64,000 bases of DNA from Proteocatella sphenisci DSM 23131 (GTDB lineage Bacteria > Bacillota > Clostridia > Peptostreptococcales > Filifactoraceae): contig NZ_AUID01000006.1 in assembly GCF_000423525.1 (NCBI RefSeq), positions 1-64,000 of the forward strand. The letters run 5' to 3'. This document shows, one piece after another, positions 17,063-26,201 of the stretch; positions within the stretch are counted from its first letter, which is position 1, and every line of letters starts with the position of its first letter. The position numbers were made by a program, and so were the translations under genes. The notes under the pieces are model-generated. The model was not told the DNA's origin. It ran no database searches and saw only the letters and a list, made by a program, of their open reading frames with translations.

Positions 17063-17424
17063 TGAAGGGAATACTGATACTTGGACATGGATCTAAGGCA
17101 ACAGAAACAGAAAAGACACTTGAGAAGATAGTGGAGATGGTAAAAGAAGCCAATCCAGACAAGATAATAGAATTTGCATTTCTTCAACTGAGTGAAAAGA
17201 CTCTTGACAAAGGGCTGGACAGCCTGCTTGAAAAGGGCGTGGATGATATAAAGGTAATCCCATATTTCCTTTTTGCAGGACTTCATATACAAGAAGATAT
17301 TCCAGCTGAGATAAACAAATTTCTTAAAGGAAAAGGCAATATAAAGGTAGAGATGGCAGATACCCTTGGAGCAGATCCAAGACTGGCACAGATAGTGAGC
17401 GAAAGAATCGCCAAGATATATTAA
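17062..17424 (+). CDS. cbiX: Sirohydrochlorin cobaltochelatase, small form (CbiX-S)
   Basis: At 120 residues this is the short, homodimeric CbiX type. The two metal-handling histidines are in ILGHGSK (residue ~8) and AGLHIQED (~74). It inserts cobalt into sirohydrochlorin, the entry point of the anaerobic pathway. Its ATG overlaps the stop of hemB. No CbiK gene is seen in the window, so CbiX is the predicted chelatase here. An iron chelatase role for siroheme cannot be excluded, as small CbiX/SirB proteins resemble each other. Confidence 0.88.
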   Translation: MKGILILGHGSKATETEKTLEKIVEMVKEANPDKIIEFAFLQLSEKTLDKGLDSLLEKGVDDIKVIPYFLFAGLHIQEDIPAEINKFLKGKGNIKVEMADTLGADPRLAQIVSERIAKIY

Positions 17425-17455
17425 GAGAATCACAGGATATACTAAAGGAGCCTCT

Positions 17456-18736
17456 ATGAAAAAAACAGTCAGGATAACAGGAATTGGGATGGGTACTCCA
17501 GATTCGCTTACAAAAGAAGCGATTGATTCACTTGCAAATGCTCAGGAGATAATAATTACAGATACTCTGGCAAAGAGACTGAATCTTGGGATTGAAACAA
17601 AGGCAGTCACCACGCTTTGCAAAGTTTCCGAAGTTGCAGGGAAAATAATGGAGAGCCATTTTGAAAATATAGTCGTGCCTGTTTCTGGAGATACAGGATT
17701 TTTCAGTCTTTCGAGGACGATAGAAAAAGGTCTGAAAAAACTGAAAGGCGAGGTGCAGGCAACCCCGACCTCAGTAGCCGATGATATTGAGCTTGAATAT
17801 ATAAACGGCATAAGCAGCATGCAGTATTTTTTTGCTAAAACTGGCGGCAGCTATGATGATGTAAAGATAGCCAGTGCCCACGGAAGAAATACCAGCATGG
17901 TGGCGCTTGCAAGCTACAACAAAAAGGTGTTTGCACTTACAGGCGGCGATCAGAAGGTTCATATAATCTGTAAAAAACTTGCAGATGCAGGACTTGGAGA
18001 TGTGCTTGTGACGGTGGGCGAAAATCTTGGTAGCAAAGGAGAGCGGATAATATCTGCCAGTGCGAAGGAGATATCAAATCTGGAATTTGAAAATCTGGCT
18101 GTTATGCTTATTGAAAACGTTCATGCTGCAAGACCTTTTGAGATGCTAAGAGATATTGATTTTGAGAGGGCAAAAGTGCCTATGACCAAAGAAGAAGTTC
18201 GCTGGATTTCGGCGGGAAAGCTGGACATCAGGCCTTCAGACATAGTATATGACATAGGCGCAGGTACAGGTTCTGTTACGATTGAGATGGCGAGAAAGGC
18301 CTGCGAGTCGACTGTCTATGCTATTGAGAGAAATCCTGAGGCGACTGAGCTTATCAGAAAGAATATGGCAAAGACAGGAAGCTATAATATCGAACTCTTT
18401 GAAGGCAGAGCGCCTGAAGGAATGGAAACCTGGCCCGAGCCGGACAGGGTATTTATAGGTGGCAGCAGTGGAAATCTGAGGCAGATACTTGAATCTGTTA
18501 TTTCAAAGACCACCAGAGGATTTATTGCAGTTATTAATACTGTAACACTTGAAACTCTGACTGAGGCCTTTTCCGTACTAAGTGAACTTGGATTTAAAGA
18601 TGCAGAATATCTGAGCATAACTGCGGCTAAATCGCAGAAAACAGGAAGCTACAACATGATGATCGGGGCAAATCCGGTATATATAATAACTGCAAAGTAT
18701 GACGCTTCTGCTGATGGGAGCGCTGAGCGTGAATAA
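17456..18736 (+). CDS. cbiET: CbiE-CbiT fusion (CobL-like) precorrin methyltransferase/decarboxylase
   Basis: This 426-residue protein combines CbiE (residues 1-~205, opening ITGIGMGTPDSLT) with CbiT (~235-426). CbiT carries the SAM-binding DIGAGTGSVTIEMA loop near residue 265-278 and FIGGSSGN near 331. CbiT methylates C15 and decarboxylates the C12 acetate; CbiE methylates C5. The fusion equals CobL of aerobic organisms. A strong AAAGGAG site precedes the ATG. The gene follows cbiX after 31 bases. Confidence 0.93.
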   Translation: MKKTVRITGIGMGTPDSLTKEAIDSLANAQEIIITDTLAKRLNLGIETKAVTTLCKVSEVAGKIMESHFENIVVPVSGDTGFFSLSRTIEKGLKKLKGEVQATPTSVADDIELEYINGISSMQYFFAKTGGSYDDVKIASAHGRNTSMVALASYNKKVFALTGGDQKVHIICKKLADAGLGDVLVTVGENLGSKGERIISASAKEISNLEFENLAVMLIENVHAARPFEMLRDIDFERAKVPMTKEEVRWISAGKLDIRPSDIVYDIGAGTGSVTIEMARKACESTVYAIERNPEATELIRKNMAKTGSYNIELFEGRAPEGMETWPEPDRVFIGGSSGNLRQILESVISKTTRGFIAVINTVTLETLTEAFSVLSELGFKDAEYLSITAAKSQKTGSYNMMIGANPVYIITAKYDASADGSAERE

Positions 18737-18754
18737 GAAAAAATGGAGAGGCAT

Positions 18755-19396
18755 ATGAAGATAGATATAGTAAAGCCGCATGAGATAGAAGACAAGAGCT
18801 TTGAGATAATAAGCTCTATAATTGAAGACCAGTATCCGGACGTTATAATAGATCCGGAGCATGAGAGCATAGTAAAGAGGGTAATACACACTTCTGCTGA
18901 TTTTGAGTATCTGAATAATCTTGTCATATCTCCTGGTGCCGTTAAAAAAGCCAGGCAGGCGCTTCAAAATGGGGCGATAATAGTAACTGATACCAATATG
19001 GCAAAATCTGGAATAAACAAGACTCATCTTGCAAGGCTCGGAGGCCAAGTACACTGTTATATAGCAGACGAAGATGTTGCACTTGAAGCATCTCAAAGAG
19101 GGGTAACAAGAGCTATAGTATCCATGGAAAAGGCGGCAAAACTGGACAGGCCCCTTATATTTGCCATAGGAAACGCTCCAACTGCCCTGATAGCACTGGA
19201 TGAAATGATAAAGCAGGGAAAGATAAAACCGGAGCTTATCATAGGCGTACCGGTAGGATTTGTGAATGTAGTCGAATCCAAAGAACTTATAATGGAATCA
19301 GGCATAGAATACATCGTAGCAAGAGGCAGAAAAGGTGGAAGCAACGTAGCAGCCGCTATATGTAATGCTCTTGTCTATTCTCTTGTGGAAAGATAA
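18755..19396 (+). CDS. cbiC: Cobalt-precorrin-8 methylmutase CbiC
   Basis: This 213-residue protein carries the conserved histidine in VIHTSADFEY near residue 45, which migrates the methyl group from C11 to C12, and the AIGNAPTAL and GFVNVVESKE segments. It makes cobyrinate, the last product of the steps encoded here. The in-frame ATG at 18743 is rejected because GGAGAG between it and 18755 serves as the ribosome site. It is the last recognisable gene of the operon. Genes for later steps (CbiA, CbiP, CbiB, CobU/S/T) are not in the window. Confidence 0.92.
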   Translation: MKIDIVKPHEIEDKSFEIISSIIEDQYPDVIIDPEHESIVKRVIHTSADFEYLNNLVISPGAVKKARQALQNGAIIVTDTNMAKSGINKTHLARLGGQVHCYIADEDVALEASQRGVTRAIVSMEKAAKLDRPLIFAIGNAPTALIALDEMIKQGKIKPELIIGVPVGFVNVVESKELIMESGIEYIVARGRKGGSNVAAAICNALVYSLVER

Positions 19397-19539
19397 ATGT
19401 AAAAGCTTGAAAGATAAAATACGCAAAGTTGCCACACAGAAAAATGCAAGTTTTAATGCAATAAACCAGGACGAGCATGGTATTATGTATATAGTAAAGC
19501 TAATAACACACAAAATATATACATAATGCTACTTTTCAG

Positions 19540-19622
19540 CGATAATAGCAAACCTTCCGAAAGGATGGGACGCAAAGCTAAAGGGCCTAAGTACGAAAGT
19601 ACAGGCAGCCAGCTACCGAAGG
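19540..19622 (+). promoter_or_regulatory. c-di-GMP class I riboswitch (GEMM-I)
   Basis: The sequence has the GEMM-I core in order: AGCAAACCTTCCGAAAGG, then GGGACGCAAAGCTAAAGGG, then CCTAAGTACGAAAGTACAGG, then GCAGCCAGCTACCG. GAAA-type tetraloops cap both helices. It lies about 90 bases upstream of a secreted transglutaminase-like gene and just before genes that make and degrade c-di-GMP. The expression platform is discussed under 19673-19714. Confidence 0.92.
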
Positions 19623-19672
19623 GGAAGTTTTTTATTGGAAAAATTTTCAGTGAATCTCGGAAAATATTGTTG

Positions 19673-19714
19673 ATAGTAGTCTGCTGTATATCAAACAGGA
19701 GAAGAAACTACTAT
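19673..19714 (+). promoter_or_regulatory. Candidate ribosome-site-sequestering hairpin
   Basis: ATAGTAGT (19673-19680) is perfectly complementary to ACTACTAT (19707-19714). The loop holds AGGAG and the second arm covers the first two bases of the ATG at 19713. This could couple the c-di-GMP aptamer to translation. No clear intrinsic terminator was seen between the aptamer and the gene. Confidence 0.45.
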
Positions 19715-20549
19715 GAAAAAATATTCAGGCAATATAACTAAAAAACTAAGTTCAATTCTTATAGTATCAATGTTTTTTGCATCAAGCACTGCACTTTCAT
19801 TTGCAGACGTAAGAGATACAAAACTGGAGCATCTGAGAACTCTTAGTACAGAATTTAGAACAAATATAAACAATACTTCGGAACTTGACACAAATGCAGG
19901 CAGCAAATGGCAGATGAAGGTTGATGCAGACCTTGTTAAGGATGGAAAAGAAGCCAGGAAATTCCTTCAGGGCGTTTATTCAGTAGTTCCATTTTTCAAT
20001 TCGATGACAATAAAAAGTTTATCAGGAAACTATACTATGAATCTTGAGAATCTCAGTGCATATGAAAGCAATACAGTAGTTGATGTAGCAAAGCAGTGGA
20101 TATCTGAAATTATCACAGCTGACATGACAGAGGTTCAAAAGCTAAGAGCAATCCATGACAAGATAATCAATGAGACCGTATACGATGCATCTTCAGGCGA
20201 TGAAGCACACTCACCTGCTGGGGTAGCATTAGATAAGAGAGCAGTATGTGACGGATACTCAAGAATGTTTACAATAATGGCAACGCTTATCGAAATACCA
20301 GTAGTTCAAGTTACTTCAAATGCAATGAATCATGCATTCAACCTGGTTTACATAAAGGGGGAATGGCTGATGGTGGATGCTACTTATGATGATCCGATTA
20401 CTTCAAACGGGAAACAGGTGCTTAAACATGACTACTTCCTTATTGGGCCGGCAGATTCTAAAAAACATAAGTTTGATAGCTCGGAAAACGGACTTACTCT
20501 TGAAGATTATATAAAAATAGGTAACTACATCTATCAGGATGTAATATAA
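19713..20549 (+). CDS. Secreted transglutaminase-like (cysteine protease fold) protein
   Basis: This 278-residue protein has an N-terminal signal peptide (basic start, hydrophobic stretch to about residue 27, LSFA cleavage region). A transglutaminase-like domain follows, with the cysteine in AVCDGYSRMF (~177), the histidine in NHAFNLVYIKGEW (~208) and the aspartate in MVDATYDDP (~223). Such domains are usually proteases or peptide crosslink enzymes acting at the cell surface. It has its own riboswitch upstream and a terminator after it. Expression is therefore predicted to follow c-di-GMP, which often controls surface adhesion in clostridia. The substrate is unknown. Confidence 0.85.
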   Translation: MKKYSGNITKKLSSILIVSMFFASSTALSFADVRDTKLEHLRTLSTEFRTNINNTSELDTNAGSKWQMKVDADLVKDGKEARKFLQGVYSVVPFFNSMTIKSLSGNYTMNLENLSAYESNTVVDVAKQWISEIITADMTEVQKLRAIHDKIINETVYDASSGDEAHSPAGVALDKRAVCDGYSRMFTIMATLIEIPVVQVTSNAMNHAFNLVYIKGEWLMVDATYDDPITSNGKQVLKHDYFLIGPADSKKHKFDSSENGLTLEDYIKIGNYIYQDVI

Positions 20550-20575
20550 GAAGAATAATCTGGCTTGTAAATTCT

Positions 20576-20610
20576 GGTGATATCATAAAACGTGGTATCA
20601 CCTTTTTTTT
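20576..20610 (+). terminator. Intrinsic terminator after transglutaminase-like gene
   Basis: GGTGATA (20576-20582) pairs with TATCACC (20596-20602), followed by eight T residues. Confidence 0.8.
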
Positions 20611-20623
20611 GTATTTTTGTTTA

Positions 20624-20652
20624 TTGAAAAATACTGGAAATAATAGTATTAT
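20624..20652 (+). promoter_or_regulatory. Sigma-A promoter for the GGDEF/EAL gene pair
   Basis: TTGAAA (20624-20629) and TATTAT (20647-20652) are separated by 17 bases, directly after the preceding terminator. Confidence 0.5.
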
Positions 20653-20698
20653 GAAGGCTATAGATAGTTTTGAATAGATAGTTTTGAGAGGAAATTTA

Positions 20699-22378
20699 AT
20701 GGGGAAGATAGTTTCATGCTTAAAGAGAAAGAGCAAATACATAAAAAAGGCGTTTGTTTTATACTGCGTGGTATGCGTGGTGCTTATATTGGGGTTGTCA
20801 TCAGAAAATATTCTACAAAAAAATCATAAAACTGATTCTATGAATATAGACTACGGCTGGTCGGTAGCAACTGACAATGTTATAGAGACGCAAAGTACTA
20901 CTTTGCCCTACAATGTAAAAAATAAAGATGCCAGGATTATTGAATTGTCAGCAAAGATACCTCCAAATGACTTTACGGTTGCTGCGATTTCTTTTATGTT
21001 GACACAGAAAAACGTCTGGGTTTATTATGATGGAGAAGAAATTTACCGGTATGTCTTTGACAGCGAAGATTCGAGACTGAAAGACGGAAGTGGAAGGGTG
21101 GTATGCACACTGCCCGAGCAAAAGCCAGAAGGCGTACTTAAAATAAAATTTGAAAGAAATGATGATTCTTATATAGGAACTTTTGGTAACATAAAGTTCA
21201 TAGACGGCGGCGTGAATGAACAAAATTTCATGTCTAATTACAGCTTTGTATTTATATTTTCTGTGGGCCTTTTTATAACAGGTCTGCTTATGCTTGTTGC
21301 AGGTGGGGCGTATATGGGATTTGGAGTAAAGATATCCTCGCTTATATACATGTCTATGTTTATATTATCTTCGTCTTTGTGGGTCATCTGCAGCAGCAAG
21401 GTTGCGCAGATGTTTTTATCTGACTGGGCGCTTATACATAATATTGAATATATGAGTCTGTATCTTTTGCCTGTAGGGGTGTGGGGATATATATCTTCGA
21501 GCTGGAAGCATGAGATATCAAGAAGAAGGTATATCAAGTATATAATGTCAGCTTTTTTTGGAATTGCAGTTACACTTAAGCTTATCGGTGCAGCAGATTT
21601 TTTTGATCTTTTGTCTGTGTTTAATACACTTGTGGTGATAAATATACTGGTAATGATATACACGGCATTAAGGGGATTTTCAAAAAAAGAACTTTCGCTT
21701 AAGATGTTTTATGCAGGGACATGTGTAATGGCGGGATTTATTCTTTTTGAGCTGCTGATGTTTTACAAGTCACCTGTGTATGATACGCTGGAAAGCTATA
21801 TGGGAGCTGGATTTTCAATAATGATAACTTGCATGATAGCTAGTTTTGTGATATCCACAAGAGAGGCAGTAGCAAAGCTTTATGAGGACAGGTTTTATAA
21901 GGAAATGGCCTTTACAGACGTGCTTACGGGACTTGGAAACAGGACTAAATTTGAAGCGGACGCGGAACAATTTGAGCTTCTGAAGTTTACGGCGGATAAA
22001 TTTGTGCTCGTAGTTGCAGATGCCAACTGTCTCAAGAAAATAAATGATACAATGGGACATCTTATGGGAGATCTGGCTATAAGGGCGATGGCAGATTCTA
22101 TGAGGATAGTATTTAAGAGGAATGAAGGTATATACAGGACTGGTGGAGATGAATTTTGCATAGTGCTTTCGGAAATGAGTATTCAGGAGGTTGAAGATAA
22201 TCTTGAAAAACTCAATCAGCTTCTTTTGTGTACAGATCTTGGGTTTCCAATAAGTATGTCTTACGGGTTTGCAAGTTTTGATATGAAAATCCATACATCC
22301 ATTAAGGAAATGTACAAAGAGGCCGATGATAGGATGTATGAAATAAAAAATAATTATAAAAAGCTTGCACAGATTTGA
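20699..22378 (+). CDS. Membrane diguanylate cyclase with extracytoplasmic sensor and multi-TM region
   Basis: This 559-residue protein has an N-terminal membrane anchor (~17-35), an extracytoplasmic region of about 140 residues, a block of roughly seven membrane helices (~175-390), and a C-terminal GGDEF domain. The layout resembles 7TMR-DISM sensors. The catalytic motif GGDEF is intact at 482-486. The product-inhibition RxxD site reads RNEG, so feedback control is probably absent. It should make c-di-GMP, the ligand of the riboswitch one kilobase upstream. The ATG at 20699 follows GAGAGG; the TTG at 20684 is rejected. Confidence 0.87.
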   Translation: MGKIVSCLKRKSKYIKKAFVLYCVVCVVLILGLSSENILQKNHKTDSMNIDYGWSVATDNVIETQSTTLPYNVKNKDARIIELSAKIPPNDFTVAAISFMLTQKNVWVYYDGEEIYRYVFDSEDSRLKDGSGRVVCTLPEQKPEGVLKIKFERNDDSYIGTFGNIKFIDGGVNEQNFMSNYSFVFIFSVGLFITGLLMLVAGGAYMGFGVKISSLIYMSMFILSSSLWVICSSKVAQMFLSDWALIHNIEYMSLYLLPVGVWGYISSSWKHEISRRRYIKYIMSAFFGIAVTLKLIGAADFFDLLSVFNTLVVINILVMIYTALRGFSKKELSLKMFYAGTCVMAGFILFELLMFYKSPVYDTLESYMGAGFSIMITCMIASFVISTREAVAKLYEDRFYKEMAFTDVLTGLGNRTKFEADAEQFELLKFTADKFVLVVADANCLKKINDTMGHLMGDLAIRAMADSMRIVFKRNEGIYRTGGDEFCIVLSEMSIQEVEDNLEKLNQLLLCTDLGFPISMSYGFASFDMKIHTSIKEMYKEADDRMYEIKNNYKKLAQI

Positions 22379-22421
22379 CACTCTGTTATTAAAATTCATA
22401 AGAGGAGGGCTAAATTTAATT

Positions 22422-24653
22422 ATGAAGAATAAAAAATTATATTATAAATTGGCAGGAATGCTTTTGGTGACAGTTTTCGCAGTAGTCTCTATATTTTATT
22501 TTACTTTCTTTAAAAACTCCCTTATGACTGAGGCCCAAATGCATCTTAATGAGATAACCATACAGACAGCCGGAAGGATAGAAGAAAAGCTGATTAGTAA
22601 CAAGGAGTTAATAGATACTCTTGCAGTTGAGGCAAAAGATTTTGAAAATCACACAGAAAAAGACAATATCTCAAGGCTCAAAGGCTGGGCAGGAAAAAAC
22701 ACATTTACTCAGATCTCATTTGCTGATGAAAAAGGTATGGGCTATACTTCGGATGGCAATCATGTGGATTTTTCTGATTCGGAGTTTTTTGAGAAGGCAC
22801 TTTTGGGAAGTGGCAACATTAGTCCTGTAATAAGAAATTATGAAGGTGGATTTGAAAATATAGTGATATTTACATCTCCTGTCTATAGGGATGATATATT
22901 TAAAGGCGTGATATATGGCCTTTTTGAAATGGAGAATATAACAAAATCACTTGAACTGGAATTTTTCAATGGTCTTGGTCAGGGCTTTATAATTGATGAA
23001 CTGGGAAATGTACTGGCTCATTCGGATGAGGATATGGTTAAAAAAAATATGTTTCTTGAAATTGCAAGAAACAACGACAGTATAGATACACAAAAAATAA
23101 AAGCCAGAGTTCTTGCTATGGATTCTGGCAATACTGTGTATGTACATAAAGGAACAAAGTACTTTGTCTCTTTTTTCCCAGTCCTTGGAGAACATAACAT
23201 GAGCAGGGGCAAATCTAATTCGGGGATGTCTGTGTTGATGATGGTTTCTTACAACCGTGTATTTGAGCAGTCCAATATGATAATGAGACGCACTGGAAGT
23301 ATAGTAGTAATGACATTTTTATTATTCTGTATGATAATTGCCTATGTACTTTATCAAAAGCGGGTCAATGAAGAATCGCTCGAAAAAGTAGCATATGAAG
23401 ATGAACTTTGCAAAATACTAAATAGAAAAGGATTTGTAAGATCAGCAAATTACATGCTTAGAAATTCAAAAGATGAGCTTGTTGCTATTTGCATAGATAT
23501 AGACAATTTCAAAATTACAAACAGCATATTTGGATATGAATTTGGAGACAGGGTACTCAAGGCTATGACATCAGAGCTTCAAAAAGCATTTGGAGAAGAC
23601 GCTGTTATTGGAAGGATAAATGCGGACAACTTTAATGTTATAGTGGGCTATGCAAGCAAAAACTGTGTTTTAAGGGAAGTTGAAAAAATAGCAGAAGCTA
23701 TGAAAAACAGGTTTTCAAGCCATAAAGAAATCTTGGTTTCGATTGGGGTATACTTTGTTGAGGATGCATCAGAAGAAAGTAAGCAGATATTTGATAAGGC
23801 GCAGCTTGCCAACAAAAGTGTGAAGTATGCCAGCAAGACTCCTTATGCGATTTATGAAGAAAGTCTTAAAGATGAGATTGAAAAAGAAAACTGGCTAGTA
23901 GAGGAAATGAAAAAAGCTATTGAGAGAAAAGATTTTGAAGTATATTATCAACCAAAGTTTGAGATTGCAAGGGAGCGGACAGTAGGTGCAGAGGCTCTCA
24001 TAAGGTGGAATCACACAGAAAAAGGATTTATAAGTCCTGTGGAATTTATACCTCTTGCAGAAAAGACCCAGCTCATAGTAGATATTGGAAGAATAGTATT
24101 TGAGCAGGTGTGCAAAGATATGTCATCATGGAAGCAGAAGGGCATGAGTCCGCTTTCTGTGGCGGTAAACCTTTCGAGAGTGGAGATTTATCAGGCTGAT
24201 GTAGTGGGAAATATAAAAAACATGATGAAGATTTATGAAATACCGGGCAATCTGATACAGATTGAAATTACAGAGACGGTAGCTGTAAATGAATATGAAG
24301 ATCTGAGGGGTGTTCTTTTGCAGCTTAACGAACTTGGTATTTCCATATCTATAGATGATTTTGGATCAGGATACTCATCGCTTGCATGTCTGCATAAACT
24401 CAATGTGGATACACTCAAGCTGGATCGTTCATTCCTTGTAAATCTTGATAGTGATGAAAAGGGGATTAATATCCTTCGTGGGATGATAGAACTATCAAGA
24501 GAACTTGGGCTCAGGACTGTTTGTGAAGGAATTGAAACAAGAGAGCAGATGGAAATGTTAAAGCAAATGAATTGCAGATATGGGCAGGGTTTTATTTTTG
24601 CAAGGCCTATGCCACTTAAAGAACTTGAAAAATTTTTGAAAGATAAGCAATAG
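22422..24653 (+). CDS. CACHE-like sensor / degenerate GGDEF / EAL phosphodiesterase
   Basis: This 743-residue protein has a first membrane segment (~10-30), an extracytoplasmic CACHE-like sensor, a second membrane segment (~300-320), a GGDEF-fold domain and an EAL domain. The GGDEF motif is replaced by NADNF, so cyclase activity is not expected. The EAL residues are all present: GAEALIRW, VAVNLSR, IEITE, IDDFGSG, LKLDRSF, CEGIET and GQGFIFARP. It is thus a predicted c-di-GMP phosphodiesterase, opposing the upstream cyclase. The start at 22422 follows GAGGAGGG; the frame is open further upstream across the preceding stop, but that region has no ribosome site. Confidence 0.87.
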   Translation: MKNKKLYYKLAGMLLVTVFAVVSIFYFTFFKNSLMTEAQMHLNEITIQTAGRIEEKLISNKELIDTLAVEAKDFENHTEKDNISRLKGWAGKNTFTQISFADEKGMGYTSDGNHVDFSDSEFFEKALLGSGNISPVIRNYEGGFENIVIFTSPVYRDDIFKGVIYGLFEMENITKSLELEFFNGLGQGFIIDELGNVLAHSDEDMVKKNMFLEIARNNDSIDTQKIKARVLAMDSGNTVYVHKGTKYFVSFFPVLGEHNMSRGKSNSGMSVLMMVSYNRVFEQSNMIMRRTGSIVVMTFLLFCMIIAYVLYQKRVNEESLEKVAYEDELCKILNRKGFVRSANYMLRNSKDELVAICIDIDNFKITNSIFGYEFGDRVLKAMTSELQKAFGEDAVIGRINADNFNVIVGYASKNCVLREVEKIAEAMKNRFSSHKEILVSIGVYFVEDASEESKQIFDKAQLANKSVKYASKTPYAIYEESLKDEIEKENWLVEEMKKAIERKDFEVYYQPKFEIARERTVGAEALIRWNHTEKGFISPVEFIPLAEKTQLIVDIGRIVFEQVCKDMSSWKQKGMSPLSVAVNLSRVEIYQADVVGNIKNMMKIYEIPGNLIQIEITETVAVNEYEDLRGVLLQLNELGISISIDDFGSGYSSLACLHKLNVDTLKLDRSFLVNLDSDEKGINILRGMIELSRELGLRTVCEGIETREQMEMLKQMNCRYGQGFIFARPMPLKELEKFLKDKQ

Positions 24654-24668
24654 AAAAATTGATAGAAT

Positions 24669-24712
24669 AAAATGCACCTGAGAGCTCGTTTAAAGTTCTC
24701 AGGTGCATTTTT
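24669..24712. terminator. Bidirectional terminator
   Basis: AAATGCACCTGAGA (24670-24683) pairs with TCTCAGGTGCATTT (24697-24710), flanked by A and T tracts. It separates the convergent EAL and sigma-54 activator genes. Confidence 0.85.
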
Positions 24713-24713
24713 A

Positions 24714-26117
24714 TTATTCGCGCATGTCCATGTTATATTTTTTCAACTTGTAATTGAGGGTCTGTCTCGAAATCTGCATGAGGTCTGCAAGCTTTGAAAG
24801 GTTTGGGGCCTTTTTTGATTTGGCCATTATAAATTCTTTCTCAAAGATTTCCGTTGCAGTCTTGAGCGAATCTTCTTCGTGCAGTGCGGATTCTGGTTTT
24901 TCGCAGTTTTTACTCCATGAATTTTGATTGCTACTCATTTCCTTTGTTTTTTTTACTATCTTTGGGACGTCTTCTTTTGTTATTACGGATGAGTCTGAGA
25001 AGTTGAAGGCGCTTTCTATTATGTTCTTAAATTCCCTGACATTTCCGGGCCAGTTATATTCAAGAAAAAGCTCTGTAACTTCTGGGGATACCTTTTTTAT
25101 GTTCTTGTGCATCTCGGTATTGTACAGGCTTATGAAATGCTTTGAGAGTTCTTCGATATCGGATTTTCGATCCCTTAGGGGAGGGGCTTCGATCTCTATG
25201 CCAGAAAGCCTGTAGTAGAGGTCTTTTCTCATCCTGTTTTCTTTTACGCAGTCTTCTGGAATTTCGTTTATTGCGGCTATTATGCGGACGTCTGTCTGTT
25301 TGGATTCGATCCCGCCTATCCTGGTTATTTTTTTCTCTTCTATGGCTTTGAGGAGCTTTGCCTGCATGTTGATGTCCATGGAATTTATCTCATCCAGAAA
25401 TATGCTTCCCCCGTCTGCGAGCTCGAATATGCCGGGCCTGTTTTCTGCTCCTGTGTAGGAGCCTTTTGTCGTTCCAAAGAATATGCTTTCAAGGAGCGTA
25501 TGGGGGATGGCGGCGCAGTTCTGGGTTATGAAGGGTCTGGACCTTCTCGGGCTGTGGCTGTGGATGGACTGGGCTATGAGTTCTTTTCCGGTTCCCGTCT
25601 CGCCGTAGATGAGCACGCTCGAGTTTGACTGGGAGACCTTCTGGATCTTGTATTTCAGTTTTTCTATGAGCTCGGAGCTTCCTATGATGCTGTGTATGTT
25701 ATACATGCCGTTTTCATCCTTGTAGGTGCTGGTCATGTTTGAAAGGTCGATGAAGCTCTTTGTGGGATAGTTGTCGATGAATTTGGAGATGCTTACAGCG
25801 CCTATTATCTTCCCATTTTCCTTGATGGGGAAGGTGTTGTCCAGCATCATATGTTCGCTTCCGTCCACGTACTTGAGCTTTTGGATTTGATTTATTGCGC
25901 TTTCTCCATATTTTACGGCGCGGTAGCAGGTTGAGTTTTCGGTGTTCAGGTTTTCCCATACTTCCCAGGGCGTTTTTCCTATAGGATCTATCAGGCTGAA
26001 GTGGAACTCTTCGGCAAAAGACTTGTTGTATCTGATGATGCAGTTTTCATCTACTATCATGACTCCGTCAAAAAAGTTTTCTATGTTGTTTATAATATCA
26101 TAATAATTCTCTATCAT
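24714..26117 (-). CDS. PAS / sigma-54 interaction / Fis-type HTH transcriptional activator (RocR-like)
   Basis: This 467-residue enhancer-binding protein has three parts. An N-terminal PAS-like sensor spans ~10-125. The AAA+ domain (~145-385) has Walker A GETGTGKE, a GSYTGA version of the GAFTGA loop that contacts sigma-54, and Walker B GGSIFLDEIN. A C-terminal Fis-type helix-turn-helix (LSKLADLMQISRQTLNYKL) completes it. It is divergent from an M20 amidohydrolase operon that has a perfect -24/-12 promoter. A second such promoter follows at 30395. It is the obvious activator of both. The signal sensed by the PAS domain is unknown; an amino acid or N-acyl amino acid is plausible. Confidence 0.9.
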   Translation of the reverse strand: MIENYYDIINNIENFFDGVMIVDENCIIRYNKSFAEEFHFSLIDPIGKTPWEVWENLNTENSTCYRAVKYGESAINQIQKLKYVDGSEHMMLDNTFPIKENGKIIGAVSISKFIDNYPTKSFIDLSNMTSTYKDENGMYNIHSIIGSSELIEKLKYKIQKVSQSNSSVLIYGETGTGKELIAQSIHSHSPRRSRPFITQNCAAIPHTLLESIFFGTTKGSYTGAENRPGIFELADGGSIFLDEINSMDINMQAKLLKAIEEKKITRIGGIESKQTDVRIIAAINEIPEDCVKENRMRKDLYYRLSGIEIEAPPLRDRKSDIEELSKHFISLYNTEMHKNIKKVSPEVTELFLEYNWPGNVREFKNIIESAFNFSDSSVITKEDVPKIVKKTKEMSSNQNSWSKNCEKPESALHEEDSLKTATEIFEKEFIMAKSKKAPNLSKLADLMQISRQTLNYKLKKYNMDMRE

Positions 26118-26201
26118 AATGACTTTATCCTCCGTTTGGTGGCTGGGCTTGAGAGCCTGTATTTATACTTTACTGTGTATATTATAATACATATCAATGA
26201 T

